Positions 12,218 to 24,277 are shown, counted from the first letter of the stretch. The stretch: DNA of 64,000 nucleotides from Juglans regia (GCF_001411555.2 NC_049909.1:7881485-7945484), one strand, 5' to 3'. Notes: a model not told the origin generated them from the letters alone. Numbers and translations are program-made.

Positions 12218-15200
12218 TTTCATATGAAATATTAGAGGGATTTGGACCTCCAAGAGTAGATTAAAGAAGGTTATTGGTAAGTGGAAGCCAAAAGTTGTTG
12301 CTCTTTTATAACCTTTTCAAAATTTAGACGGCGCTCGTAAATTGGCACAATGTTTGAATTTTGATAATTTATGTTCTAATAAGGATGATGGGGGCAAAAT
12401 CTGGATTTTCTGGAGTAGTACTTGTGAGGTGCAAGTGGTTCGGATGGGATTGCAATTTATTTCTATTTCAATTGGTGTAGGAGCCGTGAAGTTCTTGCTC
12501 ACAATGATTTATGCCAAATGTACCTTGGCGGAAAGGCGATACCTTTGGGATGATCTCGGCTCTAATAATTTAGGATCAGACCCTTGTGTTTTTGTTGGTG
12601 ATTTTAATATTATCCATAATCATTTAGAAAGCGAGGTAGGCCTCGTCCTAGTATGGCTATGGAGGAATTTAATAATTGGATTCATCAAGGAGGTCTAATG
12701 GAAATGGCTACGAAAGGGAGTGTTTTTACTTGGTGTAATGAGCAATTAGGTCTTGCCCGCTCTTGGGCACGTCTTGATCGTGCTCTCATGGACAACTCCT
12801 CTCTTGCTTTGTTTCCAAATGTTATTTGTTCTTATTTGCCGCGTTCTACTCCAGATCATGCTCCCATGTTTATTGAGTTCAAGAAAGATCCTTTCTTTTA
12901 TGGCCAAACCCCATTTCGATTTCACCAGATGTGAGTGGATCACCATAGTTTCTTGAACTATGTTTGGACAGCTTGGGCTTCTCGGGTGGGGGTTCGGCTA
13001 TTCAGATTTTGACTAGAAAATTAAAGCAGACTAAGGAGGCGTTAAGGGAGTGGAATAAAAGGGTCTTTGGTCATACCTTGGGTCGTATTGATGCTCTTGA
13101 AAAACATGTTGAGGAGATTGAGCAACAGTTTCAATTAAATTGGGAGGAAAATTTGGAGAGGGAGTTACATATGGTAGTCTCAGACCTGGCAAGTTGGAGG
13201 CGACGAGAAGAGATGAGATTGGCACAAATGGCAAAGGTAAAATGGAAGGTGGATGGTGATCGGAATTCAAAGTTTTTTCATGCTTGCCTTGCCAATAAGA
13301 GGAGAAAGAGAGTGTTGGAAATGTAATCGAATGCGATGGTTTATGAGACACCGAAAAGCATCCACCAAGGGGTAGTGGAATATTTTTCTTCTTTCCTTCA
13401 AGGGGAATCACTGGTTGAGCAGCCTAGACTTGAGCAGTTCATTGATCCCGTCATTTTAGACGAGGAGAATGTCTCACTTCTTCGTGCGCTTACAATAGAG
13501 GAAGTTTTCTGAGGCTTTGTCTTCCATTCCGTCTCAGAGTGCTCCGGTCCTGACGGGCTTGGTTCGGGTTTCTATAAAAGTTGTTGGGAAGTGGTTAAAG
13601 TTGGTGTGTGGAATATAGTTTTGGAGTTCTTTACGTCCAAGCACCTTCCCAAGTTTTTCACGGCCTCATATTTGGTTTTAATGCCAAAGGTGGATTCGCC
13701 TACAGGTTTTGATAAGTTTCAACCCATTAGCCTTTGTTCTGTTTTTTATAAAATCTGCTCCAAGATTCTTGTGAATCAATTAACAGGTCTCTTGCCTCGC
13801 CTGATATCTTCGAAGCAAGGAGCCTTTTTTCCTGGAAGAAGTATCTTTTAGAACATTAGGCTCACCCAGGAAATGGTTCAATCTATTAATAACAGAATTC
13901 ACGTGGGAAATATTATGTTGAAAGTGAATATGGCGAAAGCTTATGATTGTTTGGATTGGGCTTTTCTGATTACAGTGTTGCCAAGGTTTGGCTTTTCTTC
14001 TTAATTCTGTGACTTGGTGCACTCTTGTATTTCAAGCCCTTGGTATTCGATTATGATGCACGGTACGGTAAAGGGTTTCTTCCCGGGAGGCTATGGTCTT
14101 TGTCAAGGGAATCCTTTGTCACCTTATCTATTTATCATTTAGTAAGAGGTCCTATCCTGGATGATTACTGGCAGCGTGATAGATAATAAATTTGGCCATT
14201 TCTATTAGGCCCAAGGTATGCCTATTATTTCTCACTTGATGTATGCTGATGATGCAATGATTTTTTCTAATGGAAGTCAGAGATCGGTTCGAGTACTTCA
14301 GCACATTCTGAGTCAATATGAGAGGTGGTCAAGACAAACTATCAATGTTCAGAAATTAGCGTTATATTGTTTGGACAAAATATCCCATATGCACAAGCGG
14401 AGTCTTTTTAAATATTTAGGCATGCCAATTATTCTGGGGCGCCTTAAGTAGTCTCATCCAGAAGGCATGGTGAATAAAGTGAGGCAAAAAATCAATGGTT
14501 GGAAGATGAGGCTACTATGTACTGGTGGAAAACTAGTTTTGTTAAAACATGTTATATCTAGCATGGTGATTCACCTATTTGCTGTTTTACAGGTCCTTGA
14601 AGCTACTATCACCAAGATTCACAGGTTGATGAGCTCTTTCTTTTGGGGAGAATCCGATGGGCGAGATAGAAAGAAATGGGTGGCTTGGAAACATATTTGC
14701 AACCCTGTGGAAGAATGTGGTCTTGGGTTACGGCATCTTCAAGACACTCAGAGAGCCTTACATATGCATTTTGCTTGGAATCTTATACAAGGTAAGATTA
14801 GAGAATGAGAGATTTTTTTCTAGTATGACAAATTGAGGGATAATGGTTCCCTAATTAATGAGATGTCATCAGTGGGTTCACCCTTGCTAAAAGTTAAAGA
14901 GTGTAGGCTGTTAGATAGTTGGGATGTGGATCTTCTGGAGAACTTAGTTGGGTAGAAGAAGGTGGATGAGATTTTAGTCTCTTTATTTGAGCCTAATTCC
15001 AGTAAGGATGTTCTTGTTTGGACTCTTATGGAGACAGATATGGTCTCTACCAAATCTACTTGGCATTGTATACGTATCAGAGGTTCTCCTCTTGGTTGGC
15101 ATGATTGGATTTGGCATAAAAGTCTTCCTTTAAAAATGTCTATACATTTTTGGAGGGCTTGGCATATAGCCTTGAGTGTGAATGATAAATTGCGCCGTAT

Positions 15201-16109
15201 TGGTATTCCCCTTAGTTACAAATGCGATTGTTGTAATGTAGGCCATCTTGAAGATATTAATCATGTGCTCTTTGAGGGTGATTTTCCTAAAAAAAGTATG
15301 GTCCTTTTTTGGCACTCTTTTTTGGCACTCCTAAAAAAGTTGTAATGTAGACCTTCTCAAGTGGGTTTTATAGTTGGCATCATTCCCATGATTGTTACTT
15401 GGTGCCTATGGAGGAGAAGATGTCTTGCTCGTATGGAAGGTGTTCTGGAAACGCATGAAGTTGTTGTTCATTCTATTTGTGTGTGGCTAGGTTCCCTTTC
15501 TCATGCAACAAAGAATCCCATGAGATTGTCTCGTTGGGATGGCATGATTCTAGAGGCCTTGCGGATTAAACCGGTTGTGCCTAAAGCTCCTTGTTGCAAA
15601 GTGGTTAAGTGATTTAAGCCATCGTCGGGATGGTACAAATTGAACACGAATGGTAGTAATCTCATAAACCAGGGCACTTGTGGCATTGGTGGGGTTATTC
15701 GAAATGATTCAGGTCAACTTGTCCAGGCTTATTCCTCTCATATTGGTTTCAGTTCTATTAACAAAGCAGAACTTCTGGCACTCCTTCAAGGTTTGAGAAT
15801 TTGCAAATCATTACATATTTCTAATGTGATAGTAGAAATGGATTCGATAGTGGTTATTTCTTGGTGGATTAGAGGGCGATGTGGTGTGTGGTACCTAGAG
15901 GATTTTGGGAAGAAGTTGTTGGATTGTCTCACACTATTCATTGCTGTTTTCAACATGTGTTTCGTGATGGTAATATGGTGGCGGATTGGTTAGCCAAGAA
16001 AAGGGCCTCAGGCACCGATTTGATTTATTCTAATAATTGCGATAAGCCTCGGATTCTTAGAGGATTGCTCTATTTGGATTTCTTAGCCCTCCCATCTTTA
16101 AGATGTTAG
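12218..16109 (+). pseudogene. LINE B ORF2 (endonuclease, RT, zf-RVT, RNase H)
   Basis: The endonuclease block spans ~12218-12930 with NIRGIW at its start and VGDFNIIHNHLESE near 12600. A connecting block (KVDGDRNSKFFHACLANKRR) leads to the reverse transcriptase at ~13440-14450, with QPISLCSVFYKICSKIL and an intact YADD box at 14242-14253 (MYADDAMIFSNGS). zf-RVT with paired C/H residues lies at ~15010-15300. RNase H at ~15616-16060 starts LNTNGSN and includes NKAELLALLQGLRICKSL and an MDS block. A C-terminal tail ends at the TAG at 16107-16109. Stops and frameshifts occur between most blocks (for example at 13323, 13510, 13850 and 14449). It is a recognisable but dead polyprotein. Confidence 0.9.
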
Positions 16110-16315
16110 TTTGTCTGGTTTTTGTGGTTTTGTTTTCTTTTTCATTCCATAGGATTGTCATAGATTGTTTTCTTGGTTGCGGTCTTGTTAGGTTTTCCAT
16201 AGGCCTTGTTTGTTACCACGGTATTTCATCCACCATAAGTGAGGGCTTTATTAATAAATTCGGGAGGAGGTCACTATTGGACATTTGACTTCCCGCTCTT
16301 AAAAAAAACTGTAAT

Positions 16316-16395
16316 AGAAATAATGACGTAGCATTCATGACATGTAACAAATAATCATGTAACAAAAATGGATGACATGGCATAGCATATTATAA
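16316..16395. repeat. 48-bp tandem repeat array, right part
   Basis: One complete 48-bp unit (16316-16363) and one partial unit follow LINE B and continue the array interrupted at 10663. The first 11 bp of the complete unit are the duplicated target site of LINE B. Confidence 0.85.
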
Positions 16396-18586
16396 AAATT
16401 ATAATAAGCATAAGTGAACAGGATTATGAACAGTTCAATCTTACCATCATACAAACGTGAAAATACTGAGAGTAAGTTAGAAACTAACTTACAAAAATGT
16501 AGCGCAACGTAAGCGAAGCATAATAGTGTTAGGTGAAATAAGATACATTTTAGGGTTAAAATATCTCACTTAATCTTCCTAATTACAAAGCTTACTAATT
16601 TAGGACCAACTTTGCAAAGTTACCCCTCAACTTATGGGAAATTATAAATTTACCACTAAAAATAAGGATTTTGCAAATGGACTCCAAAACTTACTAAAAT
16701 TGATATTAACCATGTAAATTTTGTTCTAAACCAAAATATGAACTGAGAAATTTTTAAAACTAATCCCAACTATGCAAACTCACTTGTGGTTGATTCATGT
16801 ATAGGCTAAAATCTAGGGTTTTGTTGCTACTTGGCCATTTAACACTCTAACATGCTTAAACCAAAAATTACAACTCTCAAAATCGCATCCTTAGTTCTAA
16901 AATCATGTTAAAATACTAAATCACACATTCCATAAAACCTCGGACTCACTACATCAAAGAAAATGCCATTACATCAAGATTAGGTCAAATAAACCAACTC
17001 TTGATGTTCTTTGTCGAACACTTTCATATCAACTCCAGTGACTCCAAAAGTCTATAAATAACTCTTATAACATGTTCATCGATCAAACTAAGCAATAGCA
17101 TGCTTGAATAATCAACCAGAAATCACAAAACACAACATAGAATACTCGGTTTGAAGAAAAACATAGAAATCGAGCATGCATCCTTTGGTACTTAAAACAA
17201 AGTGACTAGATCCTTATTTTTCATGCAACACATCTTGGAATGACACAACCATATACATCATATTCAAGTCCTAACTTGATCTAAGCATTAAATCTAACAT
17301 GTCATAGCAAATATTTCATCAAAATACATTATCAAACCCGAGAGCCTCTAGATTGATTTAAGACTAACTCTTGCATGTTCATTATCATTCCAACAAAGAT
17401 CTAAATCATAAATCTTCAAAACTTAATTCTAAACCCACAAATCAAAGCTGCAAGAAGAACATTTGCAAAAATCAAAGCCATAGTATCATGACCCAAGAGC
17501 TAAAATCATAACTAAGCAAAAAAAAAAAAAAATCTATTTTGAACCAATTGGTTTCTAACACTATAAAATCATACAAAAATAGTTTATAAAAGCCTAACAT
17601 GCTTTGAATCAACCCATAAACTTGCATATAATCATGTTAGCACTTCATTAAATCAAGATCTACCAAAAATTTTATCAAAATCTCACAAAACTTCCAAAGT
17701 TCAACACAAACACAAAAAACCATCAACACTGAACCTTTTCACCATCATCACCCATTTTCATCAATCAGATCTCCATGAAAAATTTACCAACACATATGTG
17801 GGGTATAGGTGAAGGGGCTGACTTGGTGGGTGAGTGAGTGACATTTGAGGTGAATTTGACTTGTGAAAAGAGGGAGAAATGCTTAAGGGAGTGGGTGACT
17901 TCCTGCTACTGTTCCTGGTCGAGTGGGTGAAAGGTGAGTGTTGCTTGTTTAAGTGGCCATAAATGGAACTATTTGGGGCTAGTCATGAGGTGGCATGATA
18001 GCCTTGGTATGGCATTGAAAGGTTGGAGAAACTTGTTGAAGAAGCTTGGGGAAAAAGGTGGTTTGGACGGATAGAATAGTGATTTGTGTAAGAGAGCATG
18101 ATGACAAACTTGATTCACACTCCATCTCTTACACACTTTGTCCTCCTTTTAACAAGTGTCCTAGGGTTTCCAAATGGATGGCTATAATTGTGCTGTGTGT
18201 CCAACTAAAAAATTTTCTAGTGATCCTAAGTGTATTTGGACATCCTACATGGCGATTTGACAGTTATTTGAAACAAATGTCACGTGGTGCTCTCCCGAAG
18301 GATTACTATTCACCCAGAAAACTCGAAACTTTTTAATTGCACCATAAAATTCTAAATATTTATACGAGTCTAATGATGAAATTTACTTCTTAAAATTCTA
18401 CTCCTAATTGATTTAATTAAATAGAAAGGAGATTCTGTCACAATAGTGGATCGGGATCCGACTACGCTATTAAACTAAAATGTAATTGATCACTTGGCTT
18501 GTGAAGTCTTTTCGAGATTTCACACCATTTCTAAGGCCTAAAGAAATTTATCTATCGAATTTATTTTGGGTCACTACATTCTATAT

Positions 18587-19500
18587 GATGATGTGTTATG
18601 TGATGAGATTTTATATGATGTGATATGATGAGTTTTACATGCTTAAAAAGACGGTGATTCCTTGCCTTGGTGATATATATATATATATATATATACTTGA
18701 GATTTGCACAGAGGGTAATTACTCAGTGGATGATTCCACATCAAGCTTATATAACTGTGTTTTAATCAAAAGGTGGTACCTTGCCATCATCTTGAAACAT
18801 GTATTCTTGCTTTGAGGGTGATTCCTCACCATGCATAAATATGTGTTCATGGAGATTTTACATGAAAATTGTGCATTATATCATCACATATATTGTCTCT
18901 CATTAGCAGTTTTATCATAATTGTTTAACCTATATATGATTTCATTTATCAAAATCGTAGACTTTGATTCAGAGTTAGCCCAGGAGAGGTACCCGAGGAA
19001 GACGAATCAACCCCGCTTGAGCAATATATATGGAGGCCTATCTCCTTTATTAGTAACTGTATTGTTTCTTTGGAGTTGAAGTATTTAGTCTAGCAACCAA
19101 TCATGTTTGGTTCTCCATATTTGGATATAGGGAACAAAAAAATGGTTCTATATATTATTTGAGAAATGAACTGTCATATGGTTATTTGGGTGATTAATAA
19201 ATGAACCAATTTACAGTTTAAACCTCTGGTGCAAATAATGTTTAGTCTCCTACTAAACCTTTACCTATTCCGTTGCAGTTTAAACGTCAATTTACTTACA
19301 CATCCACTTCATTGTGAACATTGCATGCATATTATTGACCTAAATCCTGAGAGTTATTCACCGAATAGCACCCTTGGCACCACAAATTCTCGCCAGGTCC
19401 TTTACCGAGGAACTGAGTGCGTTTATATGACTCTAGGTAAATCCATATTGTCACCTAGAAATTGTACCATAGATATAGGATTTGATTTTTAGTATCACCA
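18587..19500 (+). repeat. Gypsy LTR, second segment (copy 1), and likely leader
   Basis: From 18587 the sequence rejoins the LTR family: it aligns with copy 3 at about 34920-35345, with shared blocks such as GGTGGTACCTTG and CCATGCATAAAT, then the gaggcct end region. A (TA)n run lies at 18672-18695. Similarity to copy 3 ends at about 19080, which is probably close to the true LTR end. The 19100-19500 part is not recognised. A degenerate tRNA-Met-like primer site (TTAGTATCACCAGC, around 19490) is possible but weak. Confidence 0.6.
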
Positions 19501-19589
19501 GCTTGAATTTTAAAGTATTGTAGGCTTGACCTACATATAATAGGCAAGGGTTAGGTAGGAAAGTGACTGGTTTGGGTTATGTCATAGGG

Positions 19590-20095
19590 TCTGAGTCTGG
19601 TGCGACCATGAGTTTCGTGAGACGAACAACCAATAGGTAGTAGCGAGGGGGAGCCATCTGGTGAAGGGAGAGATAGTGAGCTCTATTCCTGCCACATGGA
19701 AATTCAAAAAGTCAATTCCTCTAGGGATGAGCAGCAGAGGGCAAGTATGAACAATTTCTGACCCATAGCTACTTGAGATTCTTTGGTAACGAAGATCCTA
19801 TGAAGGCACAAATGTAGATAATGGATATAGAGAGGACTTTTGATGTGTATGGTTGTACCGAAAGTCAAAAGGTGCTATACGTGAGCTACTTGCTCCGTGG
19901 AGAGACGACACTATGGTAGAGTGCCAAGAGATAACTTCTTAGAATGGAACTGAGAGTCATGGAAAGGATCTCATGGGAAAGATTCAAGAAAGAGTTTGAC
20001 AATCGATACTATCCCACCATCATACAACAACAGAAGTTGAAGGACTTTTCTAACTTGGTCAAAGGCACCATGAGTCAGAGTATCACAATAGTGCA
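19590..20095 (+). pseudogene. Gypsy gag remnant
   Basis: With frame changes, the region reads as a Ty3/gypsy capsid domain: RFFGNEDPMKAQM, RTFDVYGCTESQKVLYVSY and ISWERFKKEFDNRYYP, then LVKGTMSQ. These correspond to the conserved retrotransposon gag helices. A stop replaces a tryptophan-rich position (ETTLW-stop). The C-terminal zinc-knuckle part is missing: the sequence jumps from gag directly into the protease block at about 20095, an internal deletion. It supplied the capsid of the element; it is now broken. Confidence 0.75.
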
Positions 20096-20097
20096 CG

Positions 20098-20372
20098 GGT
20101 ACCCTATTTGACTCGGGTGCATCCCAGTCATTTGTGTTCACTACATTAGCAAGGATAAGCGGTCTTTAGGTAGAACCCATGCAGTAGAAGGTTTTGATAG
20201 TGTTACATAATGGAGAGACGGTCTTCTACACCAAGATGGTTGCAAAGTATCCCTTGGAGATAGGCGGAGTTAACTTGGAGGCGGATCTAATAGTGTTCGA
20301 GTTATTGGTTTTCAATGTTATCTTAGGCATGGACTGGCTATTTAGGCACTTTGCGAGTATAGATTGCTGACA
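20098..20372 (+). pseudogene. Gypsy aspartic protease remnant
   Basis: The frame contains LFDSGASQSFVFTTLA, the catalytic D-S-G-A of retrotransposon aspartic proteases, then EIGGVNLEADLIVFELL and VILGMDWLFRHFASIDC, the conserved flap and C-terminal ILGMDWL motif. Two in-frame stops fall between them. It lies between gag and RT as expected for gypsy elements. Confidence 0.85.
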
Positions 20373-20576
20373 AAGGATAATAACATTCTGAGTACCTGGG
20401 ATGGAAGATAGAGTATTTCGGGCAGTAAATTGCGATGAATGTCGGGAATAATTACCTCACTATAAGCCAAGAAGGAGTTGGTGAGTAGGGTTGAAGCCTA
20501 TTTAGTTTGCTTGATACTTAAGGAGAAAGAGCCTAAGCAGGTAAGAGGTATAACAGTAGTAAGTGAGTTCCCATAA

Positions 20577-21700
20577 GTGTTTGGAGAATCACCAGGACTA
20601 CCACCTCCTGGGAAAGTTGAGTTTTCGATTGAGTTGGAACCTGGAACAATTCCAGTACATAATGCACCTTATAGGATGGCCCCAACTGATTTCAAAGAGC
20701 TAAGGAGTCAATTGTTGGAATTATTGACAAAGGCATTTATTAGGCCAAATATATCACCTAGGGGAGCGATAGTGCTATTTGTTAGGGAGAATGATGAGAT
20801 CCTTAGGATGTGCATCAATTATCGAGAGCTGAATAAGGTGACCATAAAGTATAGATACCCTCTACCAAGGATAGATAACTTGTTTGACCAATTGCAAGGA
20901 GATGTGCTATTTTCTAAGATTGATCTTAGATTCAGTTATCACCAGTTGAGGATAGGGAGGATGACATGCCAAAACTAGATTTTTGAACGAGGTATGACCA
21001 TTTTGAGTTTATGGTGATGCCATTTGGGTTAGCTAATGCCCCCGATAGCATTCATGGATATTATGAACATGGTGTTCCGACCATTCTTGGATATGTTTGT
21101 GCTGCTATTCATAGATAATATTCTAGTGTATTCCAGGAATGTTGAGGATCATGAGAATTACTTGAAGTTAGTGTTAGGGAAGCTCAAGGAAAATAAGCTA
21201 CTCGCTAAACTCAACGAGTTTGAATTTTGACTGGGGGAAGTTAAATTCCTTGGTCATGTGATATCAAGGGAAGGAGTCACGGTGGACTTGAGAAAGATTG
21301 AAGCAGCATTGTCCTACCATGATACACGAGGTTATGAGTTTCTTGGGACTAGCTAGTTACTAGCAAAGGTTCATGAAAGGATTCCCTAAATTATTGAGTC
21401 CCCACATAGCATATTCCAAGAATGTAAAGGATTGTGAGGATCACCTAAAGTTAGTGTTAGGAAAGCTCAAGGAAGATTAGCTATTTGCTAAAGTCAACAA
21501 GTGTGTTTTGGCCTGAGAAAGCTAAATTCCTTGGTCACATGATATTCAGGAGAGTCACAGTGACCCAAGCAAGATTGAAGGAGTTGTGGATTGGCAGCAT
21601 CCTACCATGGTACACAAGTTTAGGAGTTTCTTAGGATTAGCTAATTACTATAGGAGATTTGTGGAAGGATTATCCAAATTATGAATAAGAACATTGACTA
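20577..21700 (+). pseudogene. Gypsy reverse transcriptase remnant with internal duplication
   Basis: Fingers and palm blocks are clear: [55 protein letters not shown] and [19 protein letters not shown] stop follows at 20978. The catalytic box reads FIDNILVYSR (about 21108-21137), so the usual second aspartate of FIDD is Asn. The thumb/connection segment (VLGKLKENKLLAKLNEFEF, then KFLGHVIS) is present twice in tandem, at about 21127-21405 and 21412-21690. The enzyme copied element RNA into DNA in active relatives; this copy cannot. Confidence 0.9.
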
Positions 21701-22140
21701 GGAAGAACGTTAAGTTCATTTGGACCAATAGTGTGAGCAGAGCTTTGAGGAATTAAGGTTAACTACGACCCCTATGATTACTAGAACCTCACAAACCATT
21801 TGTGGTTTATAGCAACACATCGAGGTATGGACTAGGATGTGTCCTAATGCAAGAAGGAAAGGTAGTGGCTTATGCATCCATGTAGTTGAAGGACCAGGAG
21901 AAAAATCTACCCTACTCATGATATGGAGCTGGCAGCTATTGTTTTTGCCTTGAAGATTTGGCAACACTACCTATATGGTGAAGCGTGCGAGGTATATCAA
22001 ACTATAAGAGTTTGAAGCACCTCTTCACTCAGAAGAACCTCAATATGAAACAACGGAGATGGTTGGAGACCATAACTGACTATAGGTGTTAAAGTAAGTA
22101 CCATCCAGGGATGGCTAATTTAGTCTCTGATGCGCAAAGT
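21701..22140 (+). pseudogene. Gypsy RNase H remnant
   Basis: The reading, with several stops and shifts, gives [46 protein letters not shown] and YHPGMANLVSDA. These are the RNase H block A, the E-containing block, and the C-terminal HxGxxNxxADALSR-like block with ADALSR degraded. It directly follows the RT. Confidence 0.8.
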
Positions 22141-23050
22141 CAAACGTCAAGGTCGAAGTGCGTGGAAGGTTCCACAAATGTGGAATCACTTCTTGAAGGA
22201 ATAAGGCACCTGTTGGTGGAGGATTCACCATAGGAGGAAATTCTCGCCGCAATGCAACAATTAAGGGTGAGTGATTTCAATGAACTGAAGATCCAATAGA
22301 GGACGGATCCAAATCTACTAGAGATCTGGAGAAAAGTCCGAAAAGGGAAAGGAACCTTGCATTTTAGCTTGGGCGAGAATGGAACCTTATTGTGTAGAGG
22401 GCGAAGAGTAGTCGTGACTAATTCAGAAATTTTAGAACAAATATTAGCCAAAGCCCATTCCTTGCCATATTCGATACATCCCAGAGGCACAAATATGTAT
22501 CGGGATCTCAAGAAAGGCTTTTAGTGGGAATGGATGAAGCAGGACATTGCCCACTTCATCAATAAGTGTACTACATGTGAAGGGGTGAAGGCTGAGCATC
22601 AAAAACTAGCCGGGAATTTACAACTCTTACCCATTCCAAAGTGGAAGTGGGAAGACGTAGCGATGGACTTTGTGGTTGAGTTACCCAAAACCCGCAGCGG
22701 TAAAGATGTTATTTGGGTAATCATAGATAGATTAACTAAGAGTGCCCACTTTTTACCGGTCACTACTACAAACACATTGAGTAAGCTCACTTGGTTGTAG
22801 ATAAGAGAGATAGTCAGGCTTCACGAAGTACCGAAGACCATAGTGTTGGATTGACAACCGAGATTTACATCTCATTTTTGGAAGAGTATGCAAGTAGCGA
22901 TGGACACTAAGTTGAAATTTAGTAGTGCTTATCATCCTCAGACTGACAGACAGTCGGAAAGGACAATTCACACGTTGGAAAATATGCTGAGAGCATGTGT
23001 GTTGGACTTTAAGGGTCCATGGGCCTAGGTATATCTCAAGGCATCACCCT
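22141..23050 (+). pseudogene. Gypsy integrase remnant
   Basis: The zinc-binding segment is seen as DIAHFINKCTTCEGVKAEHQ, with the HHCC cysteines CTTC. The catalytic core starts KWKWEDVAMDFVVELP, with its first Asp in MDF. VIWVIIDRLTKSAHFLPV follows, then TIVLD-stop-QPRFTSHFWKSM, where the second Asp is retained but followed by a stop. SSAYHPQTDRQSERTIHTLENMLRACVL holds the catalytic Glu region. The element ends of relatives are joined to host DNA by this domain. It is broken by stops and truncated after about 23050. Confidence 0.88.
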
Positions 23051-23179
23051 TGAAAGGGTGAAGAGATTTGGGCTAAGAGGAAAACTAAATCAAGATACAT
23101 TGGACCTTACCTAGTAGCGAAAAGGTAGGTTGGTGGCTTACGTGTTATATTACCTATGAAATATGAAGGGATTCATAAC

Positions 23180-23440
23180 ATGTTCCAAGTTTGCTAGTTG
23201 AGGAAAATTTTTGGAAACTAGCAACTCTGAGTACTTAGCCAAAATCTAGTTCCATTGCAACCGAATCTCACCTATGAAGAGAGACCAGTATGAATTGTAG
23301 ACTGGAAGGAGCAGAGATTACGATCTAAAATCATTCCATTGGTGAAGGTGCAATGGGGAGATGTGGGAAACAAAGAGTTTACATGGGAAAGTGAGTGGAT
23401 CACGTTGGACCAGTTCCCATATTTATAGAAGTCATAGTAA
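23180..23440 (+). pseudogene. Gypsy chromodomain-like C-terminus
   Basis: The translation reads NLTYEERPV, IVDWKEQRLRSKIIPLVKVQWG and EFTWESEWITLDQFPYL. This is the pattern of the chromodomain fused to the integrase of plant chromoviruses of the Del/Tekay type (L-R-x-K-x-IP-L-VKV-x-W...-E-x-TWE). It supports assigning this element to the chromovirus branch. An in-frame stop is present in the first block. Confidence 0.75.
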
Positions 23441-24120
23441 GTGAGTTGTAACACATGACCTAACAGTATTTCAAACAATTTGAGGGCAGAAGCAAGTCTA
23501 TAGATACATAAGCCTTTGGTTTACCCTTTTAGAACACAACACTTAGCGCCCTCGAAACTATAACCATGTTATGAGAAAAGAGAATAGCACGAAGGGCAGT
23601 TGTACCTCCAGAAATAATGTGTCAATTCTTGGAGGAATGATGAGAAACAATGACGCTAGAGGTTGAATGCTAGTAAGTAGAGAATGAATGTTGTCGAGAT
23701 GAAGAAAGTTCTATGAGGGTAAGAACCCAAATAATAGAGATGTTGGGCCACGATGGCACAACCAAAGCATCATGAAGGGAGAAATGAACAGTCTCAGAGC
23801 TTGCAAGTAAGAAAAGGACAAGGGTGGAGATTCACCAAAGTCCTACAGGGCTGAGTCTAGTGAAAGAGCTAAGATGTGAGAGAGCACAATCGACAGGTGC
23901 ACCAAAAGCAACCAATGTAGAAGGCAATAGGAAGCTCTTATCCCAGTCGTGGATAGTGAAGGTTCATTGGTGGATCTCGGTGAGGGTAGGTCTCCTCCTT
24001 AATCGAAGTTAACCGAGAACACCAAAGGACCTCCCTTCTAGATCAACTCCTTTGGTATGTCACATCGAGGATGGTCCTCATCGAATTGTGAGGATAGAAT
24101 TCCTATTAAGGAGGGGAGGA
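23441..24120 (+). other. Gypsy 3' noncoding region and polypurine tract
   Basis: There is no coding sequence here. The region ends with a purine-rich run (AAGGAGGGGAGGA, 24108-24120) immediately before the LTR start TGTGGGGATC, as expected for the plus-strand priming site. Confidence 0.7.
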
Positions 24121-24277
24121 TGTGGGGATCAGGCCAACGTAAGAGGCTAGACCACCTTTCGAGAGCAAAGGGAAGGCAAAGAAGAGAGCCTTTCTTGGGC
24201 AAGTGGAAGGCAAAGATGATATTCCCTCACTGGTTTGGTAAACAATGAGGAGATATGGTTTGCAAAGTGCAACTAGT
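24121..24277 (+). repeat. Gypsy 3' LTR, first segment
   Basis: This segment matches 8582-8740 of copy 1. It is cut after ctagt (24273-24277) by a minus-strand solo LTR and resumes at 27216. Rejoining across the insertion gives the same ctagtccaaagaaag found in copy 1, which confirms the insertion point. Confidence 0.9.

Larger units (their letters stand above)
10664..16315 (+). mobile_element. LINE B, near full-length L1-type LINE with RNase H
   Basis: A 5.65 kb non-LTR retrotransposon carries, in order, ORF1 (DUF4283 plus zinc knuckle), endonuclease, reverse transcriptase, zf-RVT, RNase H, a ~200-bp 3' UTR and an A8 run at 16301-16308. It interrupts a 48-bp tandem unit. The 11 bp agaaatgatga precede it (10653-10663) and agaaataatga follow it (16316-16326), a target site duplication with one mismatch. 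This fits target-primed reverse transcription with little or no 5' truncation. Several stops and frameshifts show that it is no longer active. Because the target was itself repetitive, TSD length could be over-read by a few bases. Confidence 0.9.
9831..18586 (-). repeat. LTR D, minus-strand LTR interrupted by LINE B
   Basis: Read from the minus strand, the LTR begins at 18586 with TGTAGTGACCC. It extends left to about 9831, with LINE B (10664-16315) inserted in it, leaving about 3.1 kb of LTR. The inner end (around 9880) shares a block with the LTR at 49200 (a gggagaatggtag-like stretch followed by cagtgagattt), so the LTRs belong to one broad group. It separates two parts of the gypsy LTR that are contiguous in copy 3, which proves it is an insertion. 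The 5 bases after 18586 are ttcta; I could not find the partner TSD, so the left limit is uncertain. The long ORFs inside are not conserved. Confidence 0.65.

Noticed and set aside
18672..18695. (TA)n run as a replication origin or regulatory site
   Set aside because: Simple dinucleotide repeat within an LTR, with no supporting context.
19229..19492. 87-aa ORF before the gypsy gag as a real gene
   Set aside because: No domain or conserved motif, no start context, and it lies in the element leader.
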